64,000 bases of DNA from Mangrovimicrobium sp033283325 (GCA_033283325.1 JAWMQO010000001.1:1-64000); one strand, 5' to 3'. Shown: positions 17,552 to 27,031, counted from the first letter of the stretch. A program made the numbers and translations. The notes: generated from the letters alone by a model not told the origin.

Positions 17552-18988
17552 GTGGAGGACATGCTGAACAGCGATGGGGGGCGGCCAGCGGAAACCATTC
17601 TGCAGTTCGGCACCGGCGTCTTCCTGCTTGGCTTCGCCGACTGGATCGTCCAGCAACTGAACGAGCAGGCGGCTTTCGATGGCGGCATCGTTGCCTTCAA
17701 GGCTCGCCCGGGCAGCTCGGCGTCCCTCGAACCGCTAAACCGCCATCACGGTGAATTCCACATTGCCCTGAAAGGCTTTGCCGGCGGGGAACTCATCGAT
17801 CGGGTCGACACGATCACTTGCCTGCGCCGTGCGATCAATCCCTTTGAGGATTACGCCGCGGCCGGGGCTATCGCTGGCAGTGAGTCGTTACAGTGGGTTA
17901 TCTCCAACACCACTGAAGCCGGCATCGTCTATCGCGAGATGCCAGCGCCGGACCAGCAGGTTCCCGGGACCTTTCCCGCCATGCTTGCGGCGCTGCTTTA
18001 TGAACGCTTTTGCCGCTTCGGCGGCGCAGCGGGCAGCGGGCTGGCGATTCTCTGTTGTGAGCTGATCGAGAACAACGCCAGCGTCCTGCGCGACATCGTC
18101 CGCCGCCATGCCCTGGACTGGCTGCTTCCGGAAACGTTTATCGCCTGGCTGGACAGGGAAAACGCTTTCTGCAATACCCTGGTAGACCGGATCGTTACTG
18201 GCGTGGCAACGCAGATTCCCGTGAACAGCGGCCTGGGCGAAGACGCACTGCTGATCGAGGCGGAAGCCTTTCATTCCTGGGTGATACAGGCACCGGAGTG
18301 GGTGCGAGCCAGACTGCCGCTCGCCGGGACCGACCTGCAGGTGGAGTTCGTCGATGACCTGCGCCCCGCGCGGACGCGCAAGGTCCGGGTGCTGAATGGC
18401 GCCCACACGGCGACCTTCGCCCTCAGCCTGATGGCCGGCGTTTCCAGCGTGTACCGCAGTATGCAGACGGACTACCTGCGCGGTTTCCTCGAGCAAGTAC
18501 TCTACACGGAGGTGGCGCCGACCCTGGAAGGCGACCCTGCAGCCAACCGGCAGTATATCGACGCGATTCTGCAGCGTTTCGACAACCCCTTCATCGAGCA
18601 CCGCTGGCAGGACATCGCCCTGAACGCCCTGTCCAAGTGGCATACCCGGCTGTTGCCGACCCTGGTCGACAGCAGGGCCCGCAGCGGGGAGTACCCGCCC
18701 CTGATCACCCTTTCCCTGGCGGCGCTGTTGCTGTTCTGCCGCGGCGAGTGGCAGGAAGAGGCCCTGCCGCTGCGGGACGACGCCAGCGCCCTGGCAAAGA
18801 TCGCCAACGCCTTTGCCAGCGGCGGTAAAGAAGTAGGCGCGGTCGAAGCCATCTTCGCCGACGCTACCATCTGGGGTGAGGCCTTCCCCGATCTGCCCGG
18901 CCTGGCCGGGTTGGTGGCCGGAGAAATGCATAAGCTCCGGGAGATGGGCGTGGCGGCGCTACTCGCCGAGCGGACAGTGGCCGGCTGA
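17552..18988 (+). CDS. uxaB: Tagaturonate reductase
   Basis: This 478-residue member of the polyol-specific long-chain (mannitol) dehydrogenase family has the N-terminal Rossmann-type start ILQFGTGVFLLGFADW, and VISNTTEAGI, as in UxaB. It reduces tagaturonate to altronate between UxaC and UxaA, both encoded 28-30 kb away under the same operator type. I start at GTG 17552, which has GAGGA about 11 bases upstream; ATG 17561 is an alternative but has its GGAGGA only one base away. UxuB (fructuronate reductase) is the alternative, but the absence of uxuA and presence of uxaA and uxaC favour UxaB. Confidence 0.85.
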   Translation: MEDMLNSDGGRPAETILQFGTGVFLLGFADWIVQQLNEQAAFDGGIVAFKARPGSSASLEPLNRHHGEFHIALKGFAGGELIDRVDTITCLRRAINPFEDYAAAGAIAGSESLQWVISNTTEAGIVYREMPAPDQQVPGTFPAMLAALLYERFCRFGGAAGSGLAILCCELIENNASVLRDIVRRHALDWLLPETFIAWLDRENAFCNTLVDRIVTGVATQIPVNSGLGEDALLIEAEAFHSWVIQAPEWVRARLPLAGTDLQVEFVDDLRPARTRKVRVLNGAHTATFALSLMAGVSSVYRSMQTDYLRGFLEQVLYTEVAPTLEGDPAANRQYIDAILQRFDNPFIEHRWQDIALNALSKWHTRLLPTLVDSRARSGEYPPLITLSLAALLLFCRGEWQEEALPLRDDASALAKIANAFASGGKEVGAVEAIFADATIWGEAFPDLPGLAGLVAGEMHKLREMGVAALLAERTVAG

Positions 18989-18992
18989 CTGG

Positions 18993-20600
18993 ATGATCCC
19001 GGCAGCGCGCAAAGCCTTCTGCCTGCTCCTGAGCCTGCTCCTCCATTGTACCCACGCCCAATCCGCCAGCGAGGATGGCCCGGATCGCGCCACCGTCGTG
19101 GCGGCGATGCGCGAAGCGACGGACTACCTCTTCGAACATGTCAGCGAGCGCGGCGGCTTCGTCTGGTATTACTTGCCGGACCTTAGCCGGCGTTGGGGGG
19201 AAATCGAAGCCCGGCCGGGGATGATCTGGATTCAGCCGCCGGGTACTGCCACCGTCGGCCACGTACTCCTCGATGCCTGGTACGCCACCGGCGACGACTA
19301 TTTCCATGGCGCGGCGAGCAAGGTTGCCGATGCCCTGATTGCGGCGCAGCACCCCGCCGGTGGCTGGAATTATCTCCACGACTTCGATGGCGAAGCCGAT
19401 CTCATCGACTGGTATGAAACTGTTGGCGCCAATGCCTGGCGGCTGGAAGAATTCCAGCACTACACCGGCAACGCCACTTTCGATGACGGCGGCACCTACG
19501 AAGCGACGCTCTTCCTCCTTCGCATGGTTGAGGCGCGGGGCGAGGCACCTTATCGCAAGGGGCTGGAGCGCGCGCTCGATTTCGTGCTCGACAGCCAGTA
19601 CCCCAACGGCGGCTGGCCGCAGCGCTATCCGCTGGTGAGCGAGGGTCCGCTCGCCTACAGCAGCGATATCACTTTCAATGACGATGTGGCCCTCGGCAAT
19701 ATCCGCCTGCTCCTGATGGCGTACCGCCTGCTTGGCGAGCAACGCCTGCTGGATGCCGCCCTTCGTGGAATGGACGCAGTCCTGCTTTTACAGTTACCTG
19801 CACCCCAGCCGGGCTGGGCACTGCAGTACACCCTCGATTTAAAGCCCGGGCAGGGGCGCAGCTACGAACCCGCGGCGGTTTCCGCTGCCGCGACTCGCGG
19901 CAACGTCCGCGCACTCATGGCCTTCTACCGCTTGACCGGGCAGGCGCGCTTCATTCAGCGAGTACCGGAGGCTATCCGCTGGCTCGAATCCCTGGCCTTG
20001 CCGCCCGCCGAGGTGAGGGATGGCCGCACCCACCCCCGCGTCGTGGAGCAGGGGACGGATAAAACCCTCTATATTTACCGCCGCGGGTCCAACGTCGAAA
20101 ATGGCGAATACTATTTCAGCTACGAGCCGGGGGAGACCGTCATTCATTACCCCTCGACCGGCCATGTCGATACCGATGAGTTGTGGCGTGAGTACAGGAC
20201 GCTGGGCAAACCGGATCTATCCCTGGCACTGCCCCAGCGAATCGACGCCGAAGCGATGCTGGGACTCCCGCGCTATTACATCTCTCCGCGAACCCTCGGG
20301 CGGATCAAGGGAAGTAATGTCCGGCTCGAGGATTCACCGCTCTCACCGGCCGATGCGCTGGCTATACTCCAGCAGCGCAAGGCGCGAGCTTACTGGCCAA
20401 CGTTGATTACCCGGCGTACCCACCCCTATTCCGGCGCCGGCAGTGCCGAAGCTGCCGAGGGCGACTACGCCGCCACCTGGGTCGGTGACGATAGCGACAC
20501 CTCGCCCTATTTTGTCGACGAGGCCATGGAGGTCATCGGCATCGATGCCTACGTGGCGAATATGGCGCGGCTGTTGCGCTTCGTTCAGTCGCTGCGCTGA
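18993..20600 (+). CDS. Pectate lyase, PL10 family
   Basis: This 535-residue exported protein has a short signal (MIPAARKAFCLLLSLLLHC...) and an alpha/alpha barrel typical of polysaccharide lyase family 10, with YPNGGWPQRYPL and DITFNDD. PL10 enzymes cut polygalacturonate by beta-elimination, giving the unsaturated ends that GH105 and KduI/KduD process. ATG 18993 is 4 bp after uxaB and begins the signal peptide; the longer upstream reading frame overlaps uxaB and is not used. The segment after about residue 380 continues beyond the usual catalytic core. The 3' end overlaps the convergent membrane gene by 16 bp. Confidence 0.82.
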   Translation: MIPAARKAFCLLLSLLLHCTHAQSASEDGPDRATVVAAMREATDYLFEHVSERGGFVWYYLPDLSRRWGEIEARPGMIWIQPPGTATVGHVLLDAWYATGDDYFHGAASKVADALIAAQHPAGGWNYLHDFDGEADLIDWYETVGANAWRLEEFQHYTGNATFDDGGTYEATLFLLRMVEARGEAPYRKGLERALDFVLDSQYPNGGWPQRYPLVSEGPLAYSSDITFNDDVALGNIRLLLMAYRLLGEQRLLDAALRGMDAVLLLQLPAPQPGWALQYTLDLKPGQGRSYEPAAVSAAATRGNVRALMAFYRLTGQARFIQRVPEAIRWLESLALPPAEVRDGRTHPRVVEQGTDKTLYIYRRGSNVENGEYYFSYEPGETVIHYPSTGHVDTDELWREYRTLGKPDLSLALPQRIDAEAMLGLPRYYISPRTLGRIKGSNVRLEDSPLSPADALAILQQRKARAYWPTLITRRTHPYSGAGSAEAAEGDYAATWVGDDSDTSPYFVDEAMEVIGIDAYVANMARLLRFVQSLR

Positions 20601-21145
20601 ATCAAGCCCGTCGCCCGAACGATAACGGCGCTTACCCATCCCTGTTGCCAGGCATACTGTGCAGCCTTGATTCCCAGCCAGTAGCCGGCATAGCCGACGA
20701 AAAACATGATCCAGGCATTGCGTGATTGCGAAAGCCAGTAGGCTGGCCAGGCAATGGCCCAGGCAAAGTTCAGGAAGGATTCGACGACGAGGTCAATCAC
20801 CAGGCCGAGCAGTGCGCTGGGATCGAGGTTGATCACGATATCCTTGAGCCCCACCAGGAAGTTGACCACGTCGTCCCACTCGATGAGCAGCCAGGTATAC
20901 AGCGCGGCCAGGCCGTAGAAGCCGCCGCCGAAGCGGAACCACTTGCCCAGGGCGGGATTGATTTGCTGGCGGCGCTTCCTGTCCTTCTGCGCCTTGCCGA
21001 GGGCGTCGATGCTGCCCTGCAGCTCTTTTACCGTCTCGCCGCTGAGCAGGTCCCGATGCAGCGCCCACGCTACCAGCACGAGGGTAAGCAGGAACAGGGG
21101 CAGACCGGCGGAAAAGATTGCGCTGAGGATATCGCTTGATGTCAT
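20585..21145 (-). CDS. Conserved membrane protein of unknown function
   Basis: The 186-residue protein has a hydrophobic N-terminal helix (about 10-28), a charged stretch (ETVKELQGS to KDRKRRQQ, about 37-63), and three or four further hydrophobic helices (about 75-95, 108-125, 130-150, 150-165). I do not recognise a family. It overlaps the 3' end of the PL10 gene by 16 bp on the opposite strand and has no clear functional partner. Confidence 0.65.
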   Translation of the reverse strand: MTSSDILSAIFSAGLPLFLLTLVLVAWALHRDLLSGETVKELQGSIDALGKAQKDRKRRQQINPALGKWFRFGGGFYGLAALYTWLLIEWDDVVNFLVGLKDIVINLDPSALLGLVIDLVVESFLNFAWAIAWPAYWLSQSRNAWIMFFVGYAGYWLGIKAAQYAWQQGWVSAVIVRATGLIQRSD

Positions 21146-21487
21146 GGAAGAGCCCCGGCTACCTGGACAGCTGGTGGAAGGGCATCATCTCATATCCGGG
21201 CTACAGGGAGGCTGCAGAATTCCACATTGGAGAGTGGCCGCTGGGCAAGCTGATTCAGCATGACCACCCAGGCAACACTAGGTAAGACTGTTGCGAAACG
21301 TCCAATTTGGGGCGTTTTTATGAGCAATTCAGGTGCAGTGAAACCTGAATGACCACAGGGGATCATCCCGGTGCATAGCCCCCCCGAGGGCCAGCCCCCG
21401 GGGGGAACACAGATACTGCTGACCGATGCCAGTCGATGACGATGGCAGAGCTTTTGCTTGTGTTTATCTGGAGATCGGGACACGTTC
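21146..21487. other. Intergenic region with hairpins, no gene seen
   Basis: Between the divergent membrane and GAF genes there is a perfect inverted repeat ATTCAGGT / ACCTGAAT at 21327-21350 with an 8-base loop. There is also an imperfect AAACG...CGTTTTT hairpin near 21296-21319, and a C-run/G-run region near 21390-21410. No convincing coding sequence was found. The inverted repeat could be a regulator site or part of a terminator. Confidence 0.4.
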
Positions 21488-22444
21488 ATGGCCTTCCCCG
21501 AAGGCTTTCCACGCAGGAGTGGAGTAATGCCATATCTGATGAAGGCCGCCGAGGTTTGGCAACCAGACCTGAGCGGCCGCACCCTGGTTCTGGGTTCCGC
21601 CCATTTCAGTGGCCAGGATGATGAGGGCCTTCAGGCTTTTGGATGCGCAAGCCGCAGCATGCAGTTCGGCATAGACGAGGGTTTGCCTGGTATCACCTGG
21701 GCCGTCAGGCGGCCGATGATCTGGACCGACCTGAACACGGGGCTTTTCAAGCGGCATGCGTTGGCAGAAAGCGCAGGCCTGGATTGCGGCCTGTCGATAC
21801 CTGTCTTCGCGGGTGAGTTCTTGCTGGCAGTAGTCGTACTGTTCTTTACCGCGGACGCGGAAACCTCGGGCGCGGTTGAGGTCTGGCGAAACCGGGATTA
21901 CTACGACAAGGAACTCAGTCTTTCCGATGGCTTCTACGGCCACCTGAGTGAACTGGACACGGTTTCCCGCGGGCTCAGCATAGGCTACGGGCGCGGCCTG
22001 CCCGGGGCGGCCTGGCTGAAAGAATCCCCGATGATCATGAACGATCTCGCGAAATCAGAGAGCTTCCTGAGGTCACGGGATGTGGCCGGCAATGGCATCT
22101 CCACGGGGCTGGCGATTCCATTTTTCTACACCCACCGGGACATCCAGGTGGTCACGCTCCTGTCCGCCGCCAATACTTCCGTGGCCCGGCGCTTCGAGGT
22201 TTGGTGCCCGGACGAATCGCACAGGTACCTGTTGTTCAGCGACGGTTATTGTGCCGAGGGGGGCGACCTGAAAGCAGAACACCGTGGTATTGGTTACGCT
22301 CGCGGTGAATCGGTGATCGGTGAAGTGTGGCTGACGGGCCTTCCGCAGGCAGGCCCATTGGAACAGCCGGGTGGTACAGGCTTCATCTGCATCCCCTTCG
22401 TCATCGACGGGGTTCTGAAAGCCGTGGTCAGGTTTGAATTCTGA
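21488..22444 (+). CDS. GAF-like domain protein
   Basis: The 318-residue soluble protein is built of two or three related blocks. Each carries a GAF-type sequence of the form G.GLPG..W....PMI..DL followed by G...GLAIPF (first block about 55-125, second about 150-215), then a shorter third block near the C-terminus. There is no catalytic or DNA-binding output domain, so it may be a small-molecule or redox sensor acting on a partner. ATG 21488 has GGGA seven bases upstream; a TTG at 21458 would add 10 residues. Confidence 0.65.
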   Translation: MAFPEGFPRRSGVMPYLMKAAEVWQPDLSGRTLVLGSAHFSGQDDEGLQAFGCASRSMQFGIDEGLPGITWAVRRPMIWTDLNTGLFKRHALAESAGLDCGLSIPVFAGEFLLAVVVLFFTADAETSGAVEVWRNRDYYDKELSLSDGFYGHLSELDTVSRGLSIGYGRGLPGAAWLKESPMIMNDLAKSESFLRSRDVAGNGISTGLAIPFFYTHRDIQVVTLLSAANTSVARRFEVWCPDESHRYLLFSDGYCAEGGDLKAEHRGIGYARGESVIGEVWLTGLPQAGPLEQPGGTGFICIPFVIDGVLKAVVRFEF

Positions 22445-22553
22445 CCCGGTGGTTTGCCGTCCCGAGGGCCTGCGGACAACAAGCCCATCTCACTGCTAGA
22501 CTGATCCCGCCTCGGCAAGGGTGCCGACGCTGTGCAGCTAACGGGGGAATAGC

Positions 22554-23093
22554 ATGGGCAAGGTATTCGAGAGCATCGAGGATCATCTGGCCGCCTGGAT
22601 CGGGCGGCAGAAAATGTATTTTGTCGCCACCGCCCCGCTGGGTGCGGATGGCTCGATCAACTGCTCGCCCAAGGGCGGTGACTCCTTCCGGGTACTGGGG
22701 CCGAACGAGGTGGCCTACCAGGACCTCACCGGCAGCGGCGTGGAGACCATTGCCCACCTGAGGGAGAACGGGCGCATCGTCATCATGTTCTGCGCCTTCG
22801 AGGGGCCGGCGAAGATCGTCCGCCTCCACGGGCGGGGCAGGGCGGTCCAGCCCGGGGATTCGCGCTTTGCGGAGTTGGCTGCACAGTTCCCGAGCCACCT
22901 GGGAACGCGCGCGTTCATTGTCGTGGATGTGGAGCGTATCTCGGATTCCTGTGGCTACGCGGTGCCCCTCTACGATTACCAGGGTGACCGGGATGTGCTG
23001 GACAAGTGGTGCGATGGCAAGGGGGCCGAAGGCCTTGAGGATTACCGGCGGGCCAACAACGCTGTAAGCATCGATGGCCTGCCGGGGATATAG
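22554..23093 (+). CDS. Pyridoxamine 5'-phosphate oxidase-fold family protein
   Basis: This 179-residue flavin-binding split-barrel protein has the hallmark MYFVATAPLGADGSINCSPKG, DLTGSGVETIAHLRENGRI and FCAFEGPAKIVRLHGRG blocks of the small PPOX-like proteins. These bind FMN or F420 and act as reductases or oxidases of unknown substrate. It lacks the substrate and dimer features of true PdxH. It stands alone on its strand. Confidence 0.8.
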   Translation: MGKVFESIEDHLAAWIGRQKMYFVATAPLGADGSINCSPKGGDSFRVLGPNEVAYQDLTGSGVETIAHLRENGRIVIMFCAFEGPAKIVRLHGRGRAVQPGDSRFAELAAQFPSHLGTRAFIVVDVERISDSCGYAVPLYDYQGDRDVLDKWCDGKGAEGLEDYRRANNAVSIDGLPGI

Positions 23094-23187
23094 CCTCACT
23101 TTGCGAGCGACATTACTGCGGAGTTTCAATCCTGCCCGGGGCCTCCCCGGTGGCCACCGGGACGAAGCCGAATGCAGCCAGCGTGGC

Positions 23188-24408
23188 CTAGTCCGCGATA
23201 CCAGACTCGGCCCCGGCGTTCGCTGCAGCCGCCAGGTCGCTGCAGGTAAACGCCACCGCGTCACTTGCTTCCAGTTCGAGGAGGTCCTGTGTACCGGGCA
23301 GGTTCTCGAAGGTTACCTGTGCGATAAGTTCGATACCGGCGGAAGCTAAGGTGGTTGCGTACGCTTCTGAGTAGGCCCCCGCAAACGCCTGGATATCCGC
23401 CGCCGCGTCCGCCAGGGCAGTGGCGAAGGCGGCGCCAACTTCAGCATCGTCTATCGAGATACAGCCATCATTGAGCAAGGGGATGTTCTCGAAGCAAAAC
23501 GCGACTTCCCCGGCCGCAAGCGCCTCTGCATAGCCGTTGGCCGCCGCATAGACGGCGGCTGTCGTAAATGCGCTGGCTGTCGCACTGGCGATGGATGCCG
23601 CGGAGACCTCAAGCACACCACCCGATTCCAGCAACATTCCCGCTTCGAAGCGCTCGATATTGGCCCCCTGCACTCTGACAACGGTGCCGGAGTGTGCTTC
23701 GTAGGCTCCCTCTGCATAAGCTCCGGACTCGGCAAGGCTGAAACTGCCTGTCTCCGCACTCGCCAGTGCCCCGGCAAGTGCCGCCGCCTCAGCCCCGGAA
23801 GTGGCGCCTCCGGAGAAGGCAAGTTCCAGTTTGGGATCTGGAATAAATGGCAAAAGGATCGTGGCCTTGAACCCGTCCGAGGCCAGAGCATCCGCGACCG
23901 ATTGTACAAAACTTGCGACAACCGCCGCTGTTTCGGTGCTGGCAGAGCTCTCGTTGGTGGCGGCAGTCTCTGATGCAATGGCGTAGACCTGGCCGGCAGC
24001 CAGCGAGCCGCTCAGTTCGACAAGGGACAGCGCCCCGTACATGCCATTTCGGGTCAGCTCCAGCTCTGCTTCGCCAGCCCAGAGGATATCCATTTGGCTC
24101 GATGCCATTGCCGACGCCAGGGCGAACGAATCCGCAGCTACAGTCTCCGTGGCGGTGGCATCCGCGTCGGCGACGGCATCGCCTTCAGTACCCGGTTCTT
24201 CGCTGGTGTTGCCGGTGCCGCTATCGTCGCTGAACATCTGCAGGTCGTTAGCCGAATCCATGGAGTCGATGATGCACGAGTCGTCCGCGGACAGGACGAG
24301 GCTGTGTAAGCTGGTATTGTTTCCACCGGCGAGGGCCCCGGGTGCCTTAGCGAGCAACCCGGATGCCACTACTGCCATTATGAGCTTGGGGATTTGCAGT
24401 TTCTGCAT
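23188..24408 (-). CDS. Alanine-rich exported protein of unknown function
   Basis: The 406-residue protein begins with a signal peptide (MQKLQIPKLIMAVVASGLLA, cleaved near GALAGGN). The rest is strikingly rich in Ala, Ser and Glu with low-complexity stretches, which suggests long helices or a fibrous surface structure. Only a few Cys are present, paired near CIID, FCFENIP and CISID, and FTCSD. The start at 24408 is fixed by GGAGGTA eight bases upstream. I recognise no family. It is downstream of, and on the same strand as, the three exported genes at 24604-26820. Confidence 0.65.
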   Translation of the reverse strand: MQKLQIPKLIMAVVASGLLAKAPGALAGGNNTSLHSLVLSADDSCIIDSMDSANDLQMFSDDSGTGNTSEEPGTEGDAVADADATATETVAADSFALASAMASSQMDILWAGEAELELTRNGMYGALSLVELSGSLAAGQVYAIASETAATNESSASTETAAVVASFVQSVADALASDGFKATILLPFIPDPKLELAFSGGATSGAEAAALAGALASAETGSFSLAESGAYAEGAYEAHSGTVVRVQGANIERFEAGMLLESGGVLEVSAASIASATASAFTTAAVYAAANGYAEALAAGEVAFCFENIPLLNDGCISIDDAEVGAAFATALADAAADIQAFAGAYSEAYATTLASAGIELIAQVTFENLPGTQDLLELEASDAVAFTCSDLAAAANAGAESGIAD

Positions 24409-24603
24409 GATCTTACCTCCAGTTCCTTGAGGCCTAATTGCCAAATTCCGTTTTATCCTGGAAGGCGGTTCGCACCGGACCGGTGCTACTGATGCCTTCG
24501 AGGCTTGCGCTTAAAACTAGCATGGGCGTAGCGGGTCAACATCACCCCACGGGGGGATGTATCGGACAGATTATTCTCACTGCTGGTACACGGCATGCTC
24601 CTG

Positions 24604-25209
24604 TTAACAATTTGTTGAGCAGTGGCAATTTTCGTGATCACCGATGCAGGTAGTCCCGCAGGGGCACTGGACTGGTATACCGCCGAATTTAACGCAGTTT
24701 GCCACTGCATCGGGGGTGTTCACGAGGCTGTGGCAGCCCAGTATGCTGCAGCACAGTCCGCAGGTTGTGCATGAATCAGCGACCACGGCACAGCCACAGT
24801 TATCGGCGCCATCGCTGCTTACCGGGTACATGGCCGAACCATCACTCCAACGGAACTTGCAGGGGTCACAGGCGAACTGTTCACCGCTATCACATCGTTG
24901 GTTTCCGTTCCGGTCCTCGAATCCACATTCGCATGCGGGGTCTGACGGGTCCGGATTGGTCTCGGCGGGCTTGCAGTGACTCTGGGCCGGGTTTTCACAG
25001 CACTGGGGCTCGTCCGGTATAGCCGTAAAGCTGCCTTCGGCTGGCACCACACTGACTCTGCACGCGGCCTGTTGGGCAGCGGGTGTTGTTGCGGTCGGTG
25101 GCGAGGATTTATTCTCCTCGCTCGTCCGCAAAAATTCACCACAGCCTGAAAGAACCAGACATAGCAGCGCCAGGGATATCGGGTAAATCATTTTGAAGAA
25201 AGTGCTCAT
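24604..25209 (-). CDS. Cysteine-rich lipoprotein of unknown function
   Basis: The 201-residue protein has a lipobox (LVLSGC) and then about 24 Cys in the 181-residue mature part. Many are in CC, CxC or CxxC arrangements such as QCC, ACEC, CDPC, NCGC, CTTC, GLCC, CPC and CHC. This density implies a disulphide-knotted or metal-binding surface protein. It ends an apparent three-gene run (26 bp after the gene at 25236-25556). No family is recognised. Confidence 0.7.
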   Translation of the reverse strand: MSTFFKMIYPISLALLCLVLSGCGEFLRTSEENKSSPPTATTPAAQQAACRVSVVPAEGSFTAIPDEPQCCENPAQSHCKPAETNPDPSDPACECGFEDRNGNQRCDSGEQFACDPCKFRWSDGSAMYPVSSDGADNCGCAVVADSCTTCGLCCSILGCHSLVNTPDAVANCVKFGGIPVQCPCGTTCIGDHENCHCSTNC

Positions 25210-25235
25210 GATCGGACCCTCGGCGCGTCAACGAG

Positions 25236-25556
25236 CTAATCAAATTTGGGCTTACCAGGCCGCAACTCGTTACACGCCAAATGGCATTTCAAAGAAGCAC
25301 TGGAACACTCGCCCACGGCTTCCTGTGCATCGGCCCTGCATTTCGTCGCGCACTCGCTGTCCCCGTAGCAGGCGTCGATGCATGCCGGGAGGTCGTTCGC
25401 AACCCCAAGGTTGCACCTCTGGATCTTCATGGCACATTCCGCATGGCACACTTCCTTGCGTTCTTCCTGTGCCAGCACGGGCGTAGCGAACAGGCCCAGT
25501 GCACACAAAGCCAGCATGCCCTGGCGGAAATAGTGTTGGTGAATATTCCGTTTCAT
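25236..25556 (-). CDS. Small cysteine-rich secreted protein
   Basis: This 106-residue precursor has a signal peptide ending PVLAQ. The mature part of about 77 residues contains ten Cys, with repeated CxxxC spacing (VCHAECA, ACIDACY, CATKC, KCHLAC), consistent with a small disulphide-stabilised helical fold. The start at 25556 has AAAGGAGA upstream; the frame is open further upstream, but that part overlaps the next gene and is not used. No family is recognised. Confidence 0.7.
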   Translation of the reverse strand: MKRNIHQHYFRQGMLALCALGLFATPVLAQEERKEVCHAECAMKIQRCNLGVANDLPACIDACYGDSECATKCRADAQEAVGECSSASLKCHLACNELRPGKPKFD

Positions 25557-25599
25557 CGTCTTTCTCCTTTGCGTTAGCAGTTTTTGGCGGCTACCGGCC

Positions 25600-26820
25600 T
25601 CAGTCCGGTGGCGCCACGTAAATGCTGTCTGTAGAGCCCGCCTGCAGGGCCTCGAAGTAGCCGGGCGGCAGGGCTTTCGGGTTGAGGTAGGGTTTTGCGG
25701 GCGCTGCGCCGTGTTCGTCCGCCACCGGCGAGAAGCTCGCCTGGAAGAATTCGCCGAACACGCGTTTTTCGATGCCGCTGGAGCGGGTGCGGGCAATCAC
25801 CCGGAAGCCCCGGAATTCGTCCATGTCGCACTTGTGCGCCGCGCCGTGGGCGTCGAAGCGCAGCAGGGGCTGGCCGCTGGCGGGCAGGGCCATTTCGAAA
25901 GTCGGCGCGCTCGCCGAGAGGGTGCCGCTGAAGTTCAGCAGGGGCGGCCCCTGCAGTTCCCGCATGACGAATGCGAACTCGATGCTGCACTGCGAATCAC
26001 TGGCCAGTGGCGCGCCGAGCAGTAGCGAGGTTTGGGCGCCGGGAGCTTCGGATACGTCACCGCCCTGGATGTCCCAGATCAGGCACAGGGGATCTTTCCC
26101 GGCATTCGCCACCCCCTGCTCGCAGGTACAAACCGGGTTCGAAGCGCTACCGGTGCCGCAGACGAGGTGGTAGTCCGCCGGGCACTGCGCCGGCGGTCCG
26201 ATGCCCGACACCGGGTTCGGCGGCACGAAGGGTGGCGCACCCGCTTCGCCGTGTTCGTCCGCCACCGGTGTCAGCCCCGGCCGGACGCGTTTCAGCGCCA
26301 GTGGGAAGCCACTGGCGCTGTCCCGGGTGATCGCCACCAGGCCGAGGGACAGGGCCTCGTCGGCGCTGCACATGTGCGCCGCGCCGCGACTGCGGTAGTT
26401 CACCAGCGGCTGCCCGGTCGTTGGAAGTGCGAGGGTGTAGGCGGGCGCCGCCGCCGAGAGCACGCCGCTGACGCTTTGCAGTGGCGGCCCGCCCATTTCG
26501 CGGGTTTCCAGCTCGAACTCGATTTCGCAGGGGGAACCAGGGGGCAGGGTGGCGCTGAGGACCAGGTCGCTGTCGGTTTCAGGATTTTCTGACACGGAGC
26601 CGCCGTCGATGTCCCAGACCAGGCACAGGGGGTCGAGAGAGGATTCGCCGCTGCCCGAGGAACCGGATTTGCAGGTGCATGTGAACACCGTGGAGCCTTC
26701 ACTTTCGGGGCCGCAAATCGGGGTGTAGCCGCTGGGGCACTCGCCGGAGGCGGCGGAGTGGGTGTTGGCGGCCAGGGTGAGGCAAGCAAGTAGAAGACAA
26801 GAGCGAATGAGTTGGATCAT
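25600..26820 (-). CDS. Exported protein with two tandem repeats of an unknown domain
   Basis: The 406-residue protein has an N-terminal signal (about 1-24) and two homologous halves (about 27-200 and 212-395). Each half has, in order, a C...C..CxC motif (GYTPICG / DYHLVCG), DPLCLxWDI.GG.VSE, a C.IEF segment, a GxL.A.AP block, H.C..DE, and PVADEHG. The internal duplication is obvious and the paired Cys suggest disulphides. I do not recognise the domain. It leads the run with the two Cys-rich genes (43-bp gap). Confidence 0.7.
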   Translation of the reverse strand: MIQLIRSCLLLACLTLAANTHSAASGECPSGYTPICGPESEGSTVFTCTCKSGSSGSGESSLDPLCLVWDIDGGSVSENPETDSDLVLSATLPPGSPCEIEFELETREMGGPPLQSVSGVLSAAAPAYTLALPTTGQPLVNYRSRGAAHMCSADEALSLGLVAITRDSASGFPLALKRVRPGLTPVADEHGEAGAPPFVPPNPVSGIGPPAQCPADYHLVCGTGSASNPVCTCEQGVANAGKDPLCLIWDIQGGDVSEAPGAQTSLLLGAPLASDSQCSIEFAFVMRELQGPPLLNFSGTLSASAPTFEMALPASGQPLLRFDAHGAAHKCDMDEFRGFRVIARTRSSGIEKRVFGEFFQASFSPVADEHGAAPAKPYLNPKALPPGYFEALQAGSTDSIYVAPPD

Positions 26821-26884
26821 GACATTACCCCCATGGTGACAGCAGGCCTGTGGCCCCCGGCGAGTTGTAGAGGGTTGGCGGGCA

Positions 26885-27031
26885 TCAGGGAAGCGTCCTC
26901 ACCGGGATGGCAAAGGGTGCGCTGCAGGCGGCGGGGCGTGTTGCAGAGCAAGCAACCGCACAGCCGTTGACGGGCGCTGAACGCTGCGTTGACACAGTCA
27001 TCAACAGGGCGACAAGAAATTCATTTTTCAT
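26885..27031 (-). CDS. Possible 48-residue exported peptide
   Basis: From ATG 27031 a short frame reads MKNEFLVALLMTVSTQ... to a TGA at 26885, with GGAGGGAG about six bases upstream. It contains a hydrophobic stretch and three Cys (GCAVACSAT and AACSAP). It would lead the Cys-rich run at 24604-26820 on the same strand, 64 bp before it. The evidence is the ribosome site, the Cys content and the context only. The rest of 26821-27240 shows no gene. Confidence 0.3.
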   Translation of the reverse strand: MKNEFLVALLMTVSTQRSAPVNGCAVACSATRPAACSAPFAIPVRTLP

